DNA of 64,000 nt from contig JAQFVV010006215.1 in NCBI GenBank assembly GCA_028023455.1, positions 12,877,473 to 12,941,472 of the forward strand, written 5' to 3'. The DNA is from Epiperipatus broadwayi. Lineage: Eukaryota > Onychophora > Udeonychophora > Euonychophora > Peripatidae. Positions 25,111 through 37,480 of the stretch are shown piece by piece (the stretch's first letter is position 1; the number at the start of each line of letters is the position of its first letter). Made by a program: the position numbers and the translations under genes. Under the pieces are notes generated by a model that saw only the letters and a list, made by a program, of their open reading frames with translations, was not told where the DNA came from and ran no database searches.

Positions 25111-26690
25111 TACAATTAATTGTTGTCATCATTCAAAAAATAAAATATAATAAACTCTCATATTACAAATGTAAAATAGTAGTGAAATATCAAAAGAAAA
25201 ACATTATTCAGCAATGATAAATAAGAAAAACAAAAGGCTAGTGACTGATGAAATCACATTTTCTTAGAGATTCATGTATATAGATTATTACTTTTGAAAA
25301 AGTATTAAAGTAACAATGCCTACTAAGTTTACCTTATTAATAATATTGAATTTCAAATAATAATAATAGTAATAATAGTAAGCCAGCATGATAAAATATG
25401 AAAATTTATGCATTTGTTAAAAACACAAGGTAAACAATACTTATTATATAAAAATAGGAAAAAATTCAGAATATATCCTCATTGGGAACAAGTATCAAGG
25501 CACAGCACTATTCTGTTTTTGGATGATTCCTCGCTAAAATGAATATTGTTGGCTGAGAATATATATCTTTGGTTGACCATTATGAAACTACTGATATTTT
25601 TTCCTACTTTTCTATTGGTTTTAATAATATGAATAAGCTGTGCAGCTGTAATGACTTGCTTTTAAATTGTTTTTTTTTTTCAATTAAATCTTCTATCATG
25701 CAAAATCTTTTATTTATTTATTTTTCGTGCTTGGAATATACCCAGTAAATTTATCTTTTTTAATATACTTCTTTTGCAGTTTTTCCTTATAAATTATGTA
25801 GATGAGTGATAAAACTACTAAAAATCTTTGAAAATAGATTCAGAACCATAATTGAATGATTATGATTACTAACTAATTGATTAGTTAACAAATTTACTAC
25901 AACTAGAGAACAATAATAATCAACTAATAGAATTCAATGAAATCAATTGCCTCCAAACTCATTACTAAACAGAGTCCATTGATTTTAGAGCTAAAAGATA
26001 CAAATCATTTTTAATATTATTGTTTGATAGTTGCAGCAACACATCAATAAAGATTCAGAATTTTGGACCCTGGTACTTCGATTACAAAATAATTACTACA
26101 ATACAGTAGGAAAATGGATATTTTATTAACTTCATTTCTAAATATTTCTATAGCATATACAGAAGCCTCACAATATTAATGACTTTTCAAATGTTTTTAT
26201 AACAGAGATTTTTAAAATGAATATATTAATAAAGTTTCTAATGTGTTATTGTGCATTCCGATGCATGTATATTAAGCTTGCAGTATTAAATTTTATACAA
26301 AATCTCTCACAACCTTTTTATGCATGCACACAAATAGAAAGCTGTGGCAAATTATCACATATACAATTCTAAATTTTTAATTAAGATTCATATGCAGATT
26401 TAGAAAACCATTCTCCAATAAAATTTAATTTTTTTTTCTATGTTGCTTAGTTCAATTTTATTTATATTATGTAAAACAAGGGAGACATATTTATTTTTGT
26501 TTGTATGTGTAATAAGTAATTTTTTTAAACTTTTCTTTTATTTATTTGTAAACTTATGTTTTTATTCTTTTCAATGTGAACATTGATAAGAATGTAATAT
26601 CAGTTGGTCCTTGTGCACTATTTTATGTGTTTGAAATGTTATATGTCTAAATATTTTTAACACATTGAAATAGACACATTTAATCAGATT
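25111..26690. other. AT-rich intron sequence
   Basis: No gene or repeat recognised. Short open frames show no domain. Confidence 0.5.
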
Positions 26691-28641
26691 ATCATCATCA
26701 TCATCATTTTCAACCATTATTGATCCACTGCAGAATGAAGATCTCTTTAAGTTTAATCCAATTTCACTACCTCTAGCCTCTCTTTTCCACATCCCACTAG
26801 CAAAATTCTTTATTTCATCCATTTCATAAGTGGTCTTTTTCTATGACTTTTACAATCTCTTGAAATACTTATAATATTCTTTAAACATATATCACAAATA
26901 ACGTTTAGCTGAGTGCTTTCGAGAACTTACGGCATTCTCATATTCATAGCACGATGAAATCCAATTTAAAAATTTAACTTCATCTACTATTATTTTTTTC
27001 TAGTAATATGTTCAAACCAACTCTATTTCAGTTTCTTAATTCTTTCATTGATAATACTTGTTTGCTCCCTCATTCATATATTTTGTTTTTGATCCTTTCT
27101 TATTACTCCTAACATACATCTTTCCATTTCTTCAGTAAGTCTCTGCATTGTTCTTTTGTTAATTGTCCTAGCCTCAGATCCATAAATAAGAACTGTTAAA
27201 ACACATTTATTAAAAACCTTGTTTTTCAAACACATAAGCATAATTTCCTTTAATATTAAATTATTTCTATCAAAAACTCTCCATCCAAGTTTAATTCTAT
27301 TATTAACTTTATCCATTATGTTTCTATTTCTATTAAAAATCTGACTACAATTATAAATGTTAGTTTCTTTTAAATCATCATTATTAACCTTTGTTTTCTT
27401 GATTTGAAAAAATCCATTGAACATTAGTTTAGTCATTTTAGATTTATCTTTACTTTATCTTACTTTCTTATTTTTTATCTAATAACTGTTGCAACATTTC
27501 TTAAAGCTTTGAAGTATTGTTCGCAAAAACAACCACATCATATACAAAATCTAGAAGACTTAAATAATTTTCATTTACTTTTACTTCCTTAAAGTTTTCC
27601 ATTTTAATCCACAAAATATTTTTTATAAAACTACTATAAAAAGTTTTCGAGATATAGGATCACCTTGTTGTACATCCTTCTCAATGCTAATCTTCTTAAT
27701 ATAACTGAATAATCTAATCATTGCTATCATAAATATATGAAGAACATATAAAGAAAGCTTTCATAAAATATGTTTTTTAAACTAGTATGTGCTTGGTCAA
27801 CTTTTAATTATGATTTGTCAATAATTGAAAGTCGACTAAGTACATACTGTTTTAAAAAACTTAGTTTTATGAAAGCTTTACTCTATACATTCTTCATATA
27901 TTTATGATTACATTTTAGTCTGAATTAAAGCTTATAATTTTATAGTTACTATTCATTGCTACTGTATTTTGATAAATATTCTTCAGAATATGATAATATT
28001 CTGGGTGTATATCTTGATAATACAATGCTTTAATCAGAATAGAAGTGCTTATGGAGACAAATATCTTTTTATAATCTACAAATCCAAAGCAAAATGGCAA
28101 TTCATATTTATTGATCTTTTCTATAATTTCTCTCAATACTCACTTGTGATCCACTGTGATGAAATCACTTTTAAATCCAGCGTGTTCTTCCCTGTAGATA
28201 ATTGTATAATTAATAAAAGACTGATAAGCCTGTAATTTCTAATATTTTCTTTATTCTTTTTTTTTTAAATATCAATGTTACTATTGCATTCTTCCAATTA
28301 TCTGGTCATTTAACACATTTGATACATAACTTAGCCAACAGTTTTTTATTTCTTCACCTACTTCTTTTAAGATATCAATTATAATTCTATTATTGGCTAG
28401 AGCTTGTCTCTTCATAGATTTAATTGCATGTCACACTTCTTCATTTAAAATACTGGGCAATTCAGATGTAGGAGAATTCTTCCACATATGTCATGGTGTC
28501 ATCTCTCTTTTTTATAATAAATCTTTTTTTTTTCCTTTTTAAATCAGAAATAAGTTTTGTATTAATACCAATATGTTGTTGTAAAATTTTGAAACTTTTA
28601 TTCTGTTCTATAGCTTTCCTTACTAATTCACAATTTTATTT
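26691..28641 (-). mobile_element. RTE-like LINE, degraded copy with a nested insertion
   Basis: On the minus strand the copy starts at about 28641 in the linker between endonuclease and RT and ends with a TGATGATGAT tail at about 26691. Recognisable pieces are FCFGFVDYKKIF (RT motif A, about 28085), a degraded VLIYGSEARTINKRTMQRL and MLGVIRKDQKQNI (27200-27074), and the 3' end before the TGA repeats (26822-26700). About 130 bp of foreign sequence sits near 26870-26990, and a palindromic insertion lies at 27727-27953. It is clearly older than the copies at 22068 and 41380. Confidence 0.75.
27727..27953. mobile_element. Palindromic MITE nested in a LINE, 8-bp flanking repeat
   Basis: The insert interrupts the LINE and is flanked by CATTGCTA on both sides (27719-27726 and 27954-27961). 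An inverted repeat TCATAAATATATGAAGAA ... TTCTTCATATATTTATGA spans 27727-27906. The last 47 bases lie outside the palindrome. An 8-bp duplication fits the hAT superfamily, but there is no coding sequence to confirm that. Confidence 0.6.
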
Positions 28642-28910
28642 TCTTATCATCATCACCAACCAGTATCAATCTACTGCAGGATGAAGGTCTCTCCAAGTTC
28701 AAATCATCTTCTCTGATCTTTAGCTTCTCTTCTCCACATCACTCCTGCACACTTTCTTATTTCAGCCATCCATCTCACATGTGGTATCTTTCTGGGTCTT
28801 TTACAATCTCTTGGAATCCAGTTTAAGATTTCAATTGTCCATCTATTATCATCTCTTCTAGCAATATATCTAGCCCAACTCCACTTTAGTTTTTTAATTT
28901 TATTAATTCT
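28642..28910 (-). mobile_element. RTE-like LINE, 3' end fragment
   Basis: Contains only the last ~270 bp of the family on the minus strand: the WAGHIARRD region, the RWTIEILNWIP region, and the 3' block ending in GGTTGGTGATGATGA. Its 3' end abuts the truncated 5' end of the neighbouring copy (28641-26691), so the two are head-to-tail. Confidence 0.75.
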
Positions 28911-30414
28911 TTTTTTTTATTCATTATCTTAATGGATATTATATTTCTTCATATTTCTTTGTATATTATTTTGTCTCATTAAATTTTTTTTTAGTAAATT
29001 GCTGCTTTTATGTCTTTGTTGTTCTTAATAATGTATCAAAAATAACTATATATGTAAGCAAAAAGTGAATATTAGGGTGCAATGCAGACTTTGAAGTGTT
29101 AATATTGCTTTTAACAAATCAACTACTATAATTAAATTAGTTGTATAAAGAGCATCTATTTTACACAGTTTATTGTATGTAAGATTTCAACTTCCTATCA
29201 TTATAACATTAAGACATTAGGAAAAAATTATTTTAAAATGCTCCATAAATTGCTTATATAAATCTATTAATTATAGCTATAAAACCATGTTAGAGATTTG
29301 CAAGTCAATATTTCAAAAGACAACATTATCCCAGATGAACTTAACATGATTCACTCTAGTAAGCTTATCCCAGATGAATTTAACATGATTCTACTCTAGT
29401 AAGCTTACACTAATTACGATCCAGATTTAACATTTTTTAAATCAACCTGATAAGAATTTAATCACCATGTTGGTAAATCATCATCATATAAATAACTAAA
29501 TAACCAAATATCACTAATAAACCCAGAGCTAATGTGTAAATATGCTTCAATAAATATATCTAAAGATATAAGGTATATCACATCTAATTATTTCAATATT
29601 TATGGGCAATATAGGTGTACAAGCAATAGATATCATACCAAAATTGAATTCCATTTAAATACTTTTAACTAATATATTCAAATCTATTTTAATTCAATCC
29701 ACAATATAAATTCACATCGTTACCCTAACTTTAATAAGCTACCAACCAATGATTAAGTTTTTACCCCAGTTCAATATTTGATCCAAACAAATATTTCATA
29801 AATGTCATAGTATTATTGGGTTCCAATTGCCTTGTTTTAACAGTAATAAGAACTGTGATGAGCAATTTTTTGAAATTAACTATTAATTTTCGTCAAGTAA
29901 TTTAAAATAAGAATTATTAGGAAGACTATCTCCACAATTTGTTCTTGTTTTGAATTCTAAAAATAGAGTAATCAAAGAATATTTTGCTAAGTACATTAAA
30001 ATAACTAAGTTCAATATATACATGATAATTATTAATTCTAATAACAAAATGTTAAGAAGCATATAAATGACATAATAAATTTTAAAAAAATCTTTAGATA
30101 TAAAAGAAAGTTAATTTAAATTTTAAAATCCAAGTCCCAAAAATCTATAAATTTAAATGACTTTTATAAGTTACTTAAGAATCCAAAAGAATAGTTGGGA
30201 GTTCAGCAGATTTTACTGCAATTTATAATTGCAGTTGAAATATATATATATTTTATTATTCATATATGCTTTGTTTAGAACTCTCTTAATAGCTAAAATT
30301 CATGACTGAAACTTAAGATGAAGGCTCCTGTGGTTTTCATAAATTACTTTAATTATTTTCATCACAATCAGATTTCCATAAATTTGAAGTAATGACTTTG
30401 TCATGACTGGATTT
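28911..30414. other. AT-rich intron sequence with a 38-bp tandem repeat
   Basis: No gene recognised. A two-unit tandem repeat containing TATCCCAGATGAA and CTCTAGTAAGCTTA lies at about 29326-29405. Confidence 0.5.
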
Positions 30415-31095
30415 TTCCACCAGCTTTTCTATTAAACATCACATGATTACTATCTCTTATGCTAGCACATAACTGTTATTAAACAGGCAAAACTCTCCAT
30501 ACAGTAGTGCCACACTGTGCCAACCAGAGTAATCAATGGATGCCAGAAGGCTTGTGCATAAAATCCCCATCTAGTGCCTACTCATCCAATATCCCCAGAC
30601 TAGTTATGTGCTAGCATAAAAAATAGTGATCATGTGATGTTTAATAGAAAACCTGGTGGAAACGTGATGTTTAGTGGTTTAAGACCAATCCTGCCTAATA
30701 GGATAGTGGTGGCTATGGTTGTTAAAGAGCCAAAGACACCAAAATGTATGGGTGCTGAACTGAGTTCAGACCCATATGACTATATAAGCTATTGAGCTTA
30801 GATTGAAAATATCATTGTGTTTTCAATTTCATTCTCATAGTTTTGTAGTTAAATAGAGATAAAAGATAGCTGCTGAAGGGTTGCATTAGATCCTAAGATC
30901 TAGGTACAGTGCTCTCAAATCCAAGGCTCCTCAAGGATGAAGGCACAAGCCAGAAACTAGTCTGGGGATATTGGATGAGTAGGCACTAGATGGGGATTTT
31001 ATGCACAAGCCTTCTGGCATTTATTGATTACTCTGGTTGGCACAGGGTCGTACAACTGTATGGAGAGTTTTGCCTGTTTAATAAGCTTTTCTATT
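30415..31095. repeat. Foldback repeat family C, copy 2 (longest)
   Basis: Outer arms include CTATTAAACATCACATGATTA and ATGCTAGCACATAACTG. Inner arms carry AAACTCTCCATACAGTAGTG and GCCAGAAGGCTTGTGCATAA. The 300-bp interior is GC-richer than the intron and unique to this copy apart from a block shared with copy 1 (TTTCAATTTCATTCTCATAG, GATAAAAGATAGCTGCTG). At 30931-30957 the block CAAGGATGAAGGC...GCC-AGAAAC recurs. Confidence 0.8.
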
Positions 31096-32210
31096 AGTTT
31101 GGTGCACATTGAATGCTAGTGGAATGATTCATAATGACATCAGTTTTATATTCAAGGAAGATCCAGATAAATCAGCCTGTCATAAGAAAGCTTCTCAGTA
31201 TGCCTATCATAGGCTTCTCAATGCATTATAAAGGTTTATTGTCATTGCACATTAAAGCATAGTTATTGTGACATCGATGACTAGCATAAATAATAAAATA
31301 AAGAATACAACAACTTATTTCTTAGACTATTTATTTCAAATCCTAACCAAGTGGAAGGTTAATTACTAAGAAAAATCATAACAAATTTCTATTTTGGATG
31401 ATAGAAAGGTTTACAACAAAGAGATTATGTATACATTAATGTAAAATTGAAGATTACATACCAAATTACAAGTATAATTTTAAGATTAAGTAGCTGTTGT
31501 TTTTTGATAAGATAATATTGATACAAGTTTTGATTTCTCTATGTTTTAATTGCATTACCTTGACTAAACCAAGTAGTCACATTCTGTGTAGTTTTAATTG
31601 AAATTTATTAATTACTTTTTGAATAAACCCTTATCTTTTTGTTTTACTTTAACAAGGAACAAACTTTTTCCTTTAAAAAACATTCCATCCCTTCTTACAC
31701 TATTTTATTAAATTTAAAGTAAATTTTCTGTACCTGAAATTGTATATGTGACCTATAGACATTTTCAGAATTTAGATAAAGTATAATTAAAACTTTAATT
31801 TGTAGCATTTAGCTACCTGTCCTATATTTTCATGATAATGATAATTTTCAATTAATCTCAATTTTCTTTGCTAACTACTTATAATAAACTATTTCAATAT
31901 ATAAAGAATATATGTCTTTTGGCTGTCATTTATAATTTAAAAAAACATATATCTTCGAGTTAATCATACTATTTCCTTCAGCTATCTTTAACACAATATG
32001 TTATGCTTAAATTAGTTTCAAAAGAAAGAAGCTCACTGCATCTCTTTTATATATTAAAAACAATAATATTTTAAGGACAGTAATTAACTTTTTGAAGTTT
32101 TAAATAAAGAAATGATTATTGTCAAACTTCATAAGTAATCAATGATTTCTGGTGATTCTATTGTACAAAAACTCTTAATTATTTTCTGCCTTTCATGATA
32201 TGATGAAATT
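31096..32210. other. AT-rich intron sequence
   Basis: Nothing recognised. Confidence 0.5.
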
Positions 32211-33350
32211 CTTGTAGGTCCAAGCTTATGGCTTCTATTATTCCATCCATTCATCTCATACATAAGCATCAGCATTTTTTCCATCAATCCTCATCAATAT
32301 GTCTAAAATATGACAATTTATAGCTTAATTATTTGGCCTCCAATGAACAATAAGAACAAATTTTTTTGATAAATAATTCATTGGAATTTTTGCTTTCCTG
32401 GAAATTCTAAATAGTCTATTGATATGGTGTTAAAAAATATTTTCTTCTTTTTTTCTTTTACATATTAAATCCAAAATTTTATTTCTGTTTACTGAATTAA
32501 TACTTCTGCCTTTCATTAATGAAGTTAAATGATCAAACAGCAACAGCATTTTCCATCACAATTTGTTACTATATTTCTTTTGTAACTTCTATTGTTTGCA
32601 TTTTAGATCCTAAAAAGACAATGTCATCCATTACTTAGCATTTTTTCATTGTTTATTTTAATTTCTATTATTTTTCAAAAATAAGCTCTTCCAAATATTC
32701 ACTTTTAGTAACTAACATTTACCAATAACATCCTGAACATGTTAACCTTTTTAGTCTCAAATACCATAATATTAATCTTTAGCTGCTTTCAAATCTGCTA
32801 TCAAAGAACATGTTTCTTATACAGATTAAATAGATAGCGTAAAAAAATACAACACTATAATTGTTATTTTCAGTATAAAACTATTCTGCTCTATTAACTC
32901 CAGTTTTACTATGGCTTTGATAAACATAGAGCCCATAGTGAGAAAAATAGGATGCCATGATATTTCAAGTATTCTGAAGATTTCCAAAGTTTGAAATGAT
33001 CACTTCAATAAAAATCTGAATAATTAACAAAATAAAAGCACACATTTTTTGTAAATATTATTACTTTGCTCAGTTATTATCCAACTAATGTCAATCATAT
33101 GGTATCAAACTCCTGCTATTTCTAAAAACAGTTTGTTGATTGCCACATTAACATTCCATGTAGTTTCATTCACTTTTATATTATTACCAACCGTATTTTT
33201 CTGGTATTTAAAGTTATATCAATTGTTCTATAACTAAAACAATCTTTACATCTTTTTTGACTGAAAATAGGAATATAAATCAATTTTTATCAATCTTTAG
33301 ATGAGTCTATTTTGATTCAAATTTGTTGGCACAAAGTTATAATAACCTTT
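32211..33350 (-). mobile_element. Strongly decayed LINE reverse transcriptase remnant
   Basis: On the minus strand a catalytic-loop-like MDDIVFLGSKMQTIEVTKEI is read near 32630-32570, preceded further upstream (about 32930-32880) by QSHSKTGVNRAE, which could be a worn version of the GVRQG block. Several in-frame stops are present and the clade cannot be determined. The single strong motif leaves room for a chance match. Confidence 0.4.
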
Positions 33351-33689
33351 ACCATTTAAATTTAGTAATAAAATGACAAAAGTTGATAGTGAAAATTTGC
33401 TTTTATTTTATTATTATTAAACAATTTTTTAATTTAATTATGAATCTCATAATATAATGGTTCGATAAACTGGAATATGCAATAATTTATGTGTCTGCAT
33501 AATGGACAATCCATAGAAAAACAATGTAAAGAATGAAAGACAGCATTCTTCAATATTCTAACGAAATGTTTTGGAGATCTTTGCTCTGAACTGAACTTTA
33601 TTTCTGACACTTCATTATTTTATAAATTTAACATTATAAAAGAAACTAAATTATATGTTGTTACAAAAGAAAAATTGAAATGAATAATA

Positions 33690-33910
33690 AATTAAAACAG
33701 GTAAAACTCTCCATACAGTAGTGCCACTCAGTGCAATCCAGAGAAATCAATGAATGCCAGAAAGCTTGTGCATAAAATCCCTATATGCCTTCTGGCATCC
33801 ATTGATTACTCTGGCTTGCACTGAGTGGCATTACTGTATGGAGAGTTTTGCTTGTTTTAATAACAGTTATGAGCAAGCATAAGAAATGGTGATCATGTGA
33901 TGTATAATAA
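33690..33910. repeat. Foldback repeat family C, copy 3 (compact hairpin)
   Basis: The two family C arms (about 33699-33783 and 33784-33860) meet with almost no spacer, so the copy can fold into a hairpin of about 80 bp. The outer GCATAAGAAATGGTGATCATG block is present on the right. Confidence 0.8.
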
Positions 33911-34349
33911 ATTATGAATTTACAAAAATTATAAGTCACAAAAAGATGTAATAGAAAAAAAATGAAAGAAATAAGAAACAAAGTTACCAAAAGAAATCTA
34001 AATAGTCATTCAAGGGTGCACTGAATAAAATAAATATTAGTAACATCAAAAAACTTTTCTGCTGTTAAATGTTTAAACATTTACTAAATTATTAAGTTTT
34101 ATAAATCCATAATAATCTGATAATCCATTGGTACAATGATTATTACAATAAATTTAAAATCACAGTTTGTAGCTTTTAAAATAAAAAATATAACTCTAAA
34201 ATAAAAAGATTATTAGATAATAACAATAATGGAAGCAGACAAATATTAAATACGTATTAATATTTTTTACTAAAAAATAAACTTTTTTATGAGACGATTA
34301 TCACTGAGTTGCTATAATAATTTATGTTAAGAGGGTAGCAAGTTATCAT

Positions 34350-35035
34350 CAATGAATAAAGTGGTATTTGAACACAAACTTTCAAGCTCTCTACAGTCAG
34401 TTATCCATTCTATCCAATATAACTGATACACATGACCACATACATGTGAAAAAGATAAATGATCTCCAATATATGTCTTTCATGCTGAACCAGCACTCAT
34501 CAATTGATTTGGATCATCATCTCCCACACATATATACAATCAGAGCTTGATTTATATTAAGATAGCAAATCTATACACTTTAATGGGCAGGTTTCTATCT
34601 TAATATAAACCAAGAACTGATTATATATATATATATGTGGGGGGAGGGATGATGATCCGCATCAACTTATGATTGCTAGTTCAGCAAGAAATACATGTAA
34701 ATACATGTATTATCTTTTCACATGTGTGTGGTTATGTGTATTGATTATATTGGATAGAGTAGAAGATTGTGAGAAGCTTGAAAGTCTGGGTTCAAATTCC
34801 CTTTAATTAATCTAGGTTAAGTATGTATATACACTATACTTGGATTTCAATATTACATCAATGAATAATCAAATGGGTTTTTTTTTTACATGTGTGTGGT
34901 CATGTGGTTTCAGTTATATTGGATAGAATGAATGATTGTAGGGAGATTGAATGTCTATATTCAAATCCCTTTTAATTACATCTAAGTTAAGTATACATCT
35001 ATTTTAATATTATATCAATAAATAATCAAATGTTA
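34350..35035. repeat. Foldback repeat family D with tRNA-like block
   Basis: The inverted arms are about 34360-34590 and 34590-34860, followed by a direct partial copy (34880-35035). In the right arm TGGATAGAGTAGAAG (34751-34765) resembles an A box and GGGTTCAAATTCCC (34788-34801) a B box, so the arms derive from a tRNA-type SINE. Each arm also carries a short hairpin flanked by (T/C)TNATGA and GAAA (34477-34503 minus; 34666-34691 plus). A TA run and a poly-G tract mark the centre. A 60-codon frame inside is only a repeat arm. Confidence 0.7.
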
Positions 35036-36660
35036 TTGCTTATTATTCAGCCTAAGCAACAATTATTTAAAAAAATATACTGCTAGTTTATTTTAAAATT
35101 TAAACATATACTGTTCCATATTTTATTTTTGAATTTATCAACTGATATTTCTACAATGTTAAATCTAATAATTAGTAACATCCTGTTGGCTATAATTATT
35201 TTCTTTTGACATCCTAACAGTTCACTGCAGATGAAAATAACAATAATAAAGCTATAAATATTTTATACTACTTTGTATTTAAACATACACACATAAATAA
35301 TGCCATAAAATCTTGAATTAAATTTTAACTATGAAAAAAAAAAAAAAAAACAACTAAATTTCAATTATTCAAAGTGATTGCTTATCAAATATTTCGGTTT
35401 TTAATCCTTCTAATCTATTTTTAATAACTTCCAATCTATAAATTTCTTGCATTAACTCATAAAACTTTTTTTATAATTTAATTGATTAAATAAATGAATA
35501 TGCCATCATGAATCACTATCAAAACTAATATTTTTGCAGATAGGAATTTAGCTTGGAAAAGTTTAGATAAGCATGTTTATTCAGAAAATGATAAAAAGCA
35601 ACATAGTTTTGCATGATATGGTAAATAATAGAATTTAATCGATATATATAAATAATAGTACATTACTGTTGTCACTAAAATAAAAGCAAACCAATATTTT
35701 GCAACAAGTTATGAAAGAATCGCACATTTATTTTTAACAAATTACTTATAATACATATATGTAACAAACACATTTTCCAATGAATAAAACAAAATGTATA
35801 GAATATAAAACTTCTAACAACTAAGCATGCTTTAAATCCAGCATACCACATCCATACCAATCACACATAAATGAGATGTAATAAAGAACTGATACATAAT
35901 ATGTATATGAATAAATATCCATATTTAACTGGATTTTAATTAGTGCAGCAACAAATTAATATGATTACAAATTCACTTAATATAGTTAAAATTTCGTTTA
36001 AATAAGTTTTTTAGCAAATCGAAATTTCTAAAAAAATACTTAATTGACACATAAATATTTTTTTAATGTATTTTTTAGTAAAATTAATTATTTGTAATTG
36101 AGTTTTTCTTCTTATTATTATTATCAAATAAACTTTTTTTTACATTACAGTAAGCTGCAACAGTAATACGGTTTTATGAATTCTTATTCATCACATAAAT
36201 ATTGTACACAATTTTTTTTTTTTACAAAGTTAGCATCACATTTTGTTGATGAAACCTTTTTTTTCCTATTACATTATAATACATTACAAATTCTGATTGT
36301 CTTTTTGGAACAAGTTACAGTATATTTTTTTATTATAAAAGTGTGTTATTTATATTTTAGATTCTAATATCTTTTTGAAATAAACTATCAATATTTTTTA
36401 AATTATATTTTCAAATACTATATTTATACTGATAGTTTTAATTTGGAAAAATTAAAAATAGTTATAAAAACGAACAACTATACTTTTTTTATATAGTTAG
36501 TCGAATTGTTTTGTTTATAAATTCATAATTTTTTTTGGATATAATTTAATGTTCGCATTTTTCTTTTTCAATTTCTAAAAAAAAAAAAAAAAATTTAAAT
36601 CATATACTTCCTCATATATATAAAAATATATTCTATTGTGCTTAATATTTAAATAAGTAT
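35036..36660. other. AT-rich intron sequence
   Basis: Nothing recognised beyond homopolymer runs. Confidence 0.5.
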
Positions 36661-37480
36661 TGAATTGAAAAGGATGGAATTGGCAAAATAGAAACAAGGT
36701 TTATTATTTAAGATTTGCTGATAATATAATTGTGGATAGCAATGACTAATTTAAAAAAAAAAGATAAATAGGATTGATATAATTTATTTGGAATGAAAAA
36801 TGCAACTAAAATTAAAGCAATAAAAACAGCTGGAGAAAATATAAGTTTAACACTAGTAATTGAACAGAAAATTGTAAAATAAGTAAGCGATTTTAAATAC
36901 TTGAGAAGTTAATTAATTAGTAATAGAAATAGTAGAAAAAATATAAATACTTGAAAAACTTATTAATTAGGAATAGAAATATTAAAAACAATTTAAAGAG
37001 AAATTGATTTTATAAGAATAGACTGCTTTTATGGCTTTTTGATATTAAATTTGAGAAAGTCTTGTTAATATTTTTATGAAATGTTATTTTGTTTACCAGA
37101 GAATCTCAGTATATTAAGAAAAGACAATAAAAAATTGAAGATTCAAGAGAATATTAAAGCAGAATGAAAAAGATAAGGTGAGAGAAGAAATTTCAGAATA
37201 AAAATGTATTGAAAAACTTAAGTCAAAGAAGATTATTTATTTGAAAAAATTAAAAAGAACTTGATTGTACTTATATCTAAAGATAGAAAAATTATGAAAA
37301 ATGTGAAATAGGAAAATATGGAAAGTGAAAGAAAGTAATGGAAAAAAACTTGATAATTTTAAAAATGGAGATAATTAGATAGATATAGAGAAACTATACC
37401 AATGATGATATATGGACCAATATTAAAGAAGGTGGCATCATTATTAGCAGCCATTTATAAATGAATATATAGCCATTCTA
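36661..37480 (+). mobile_element. Decayed LINE remnant (end of RT and C-terminal region)
   Basis: The plus strand reads YYLRFADNIIVDSND near 36700-36745, the catalytic FADD box with the second Asp changed to Asn. Then FKYL-RS-LISNRN appears (the FKYLGS-x-I block) near 36890-36925, then LNLRKSLVNIFMKCYF near 37050-37095, the segment before the YGSETW block. Stops and frameshifts are frequent. The order and spacing fit an RTE/BovB-like C-terminal region, but the family differs from the RTE copies elsewhere in the window. Confidence 0.5.

Noticed and set aside
34368-34550. Plus-strand 60-codon frame
   Set aside because: It lies entirely in an arm of foldback family D.
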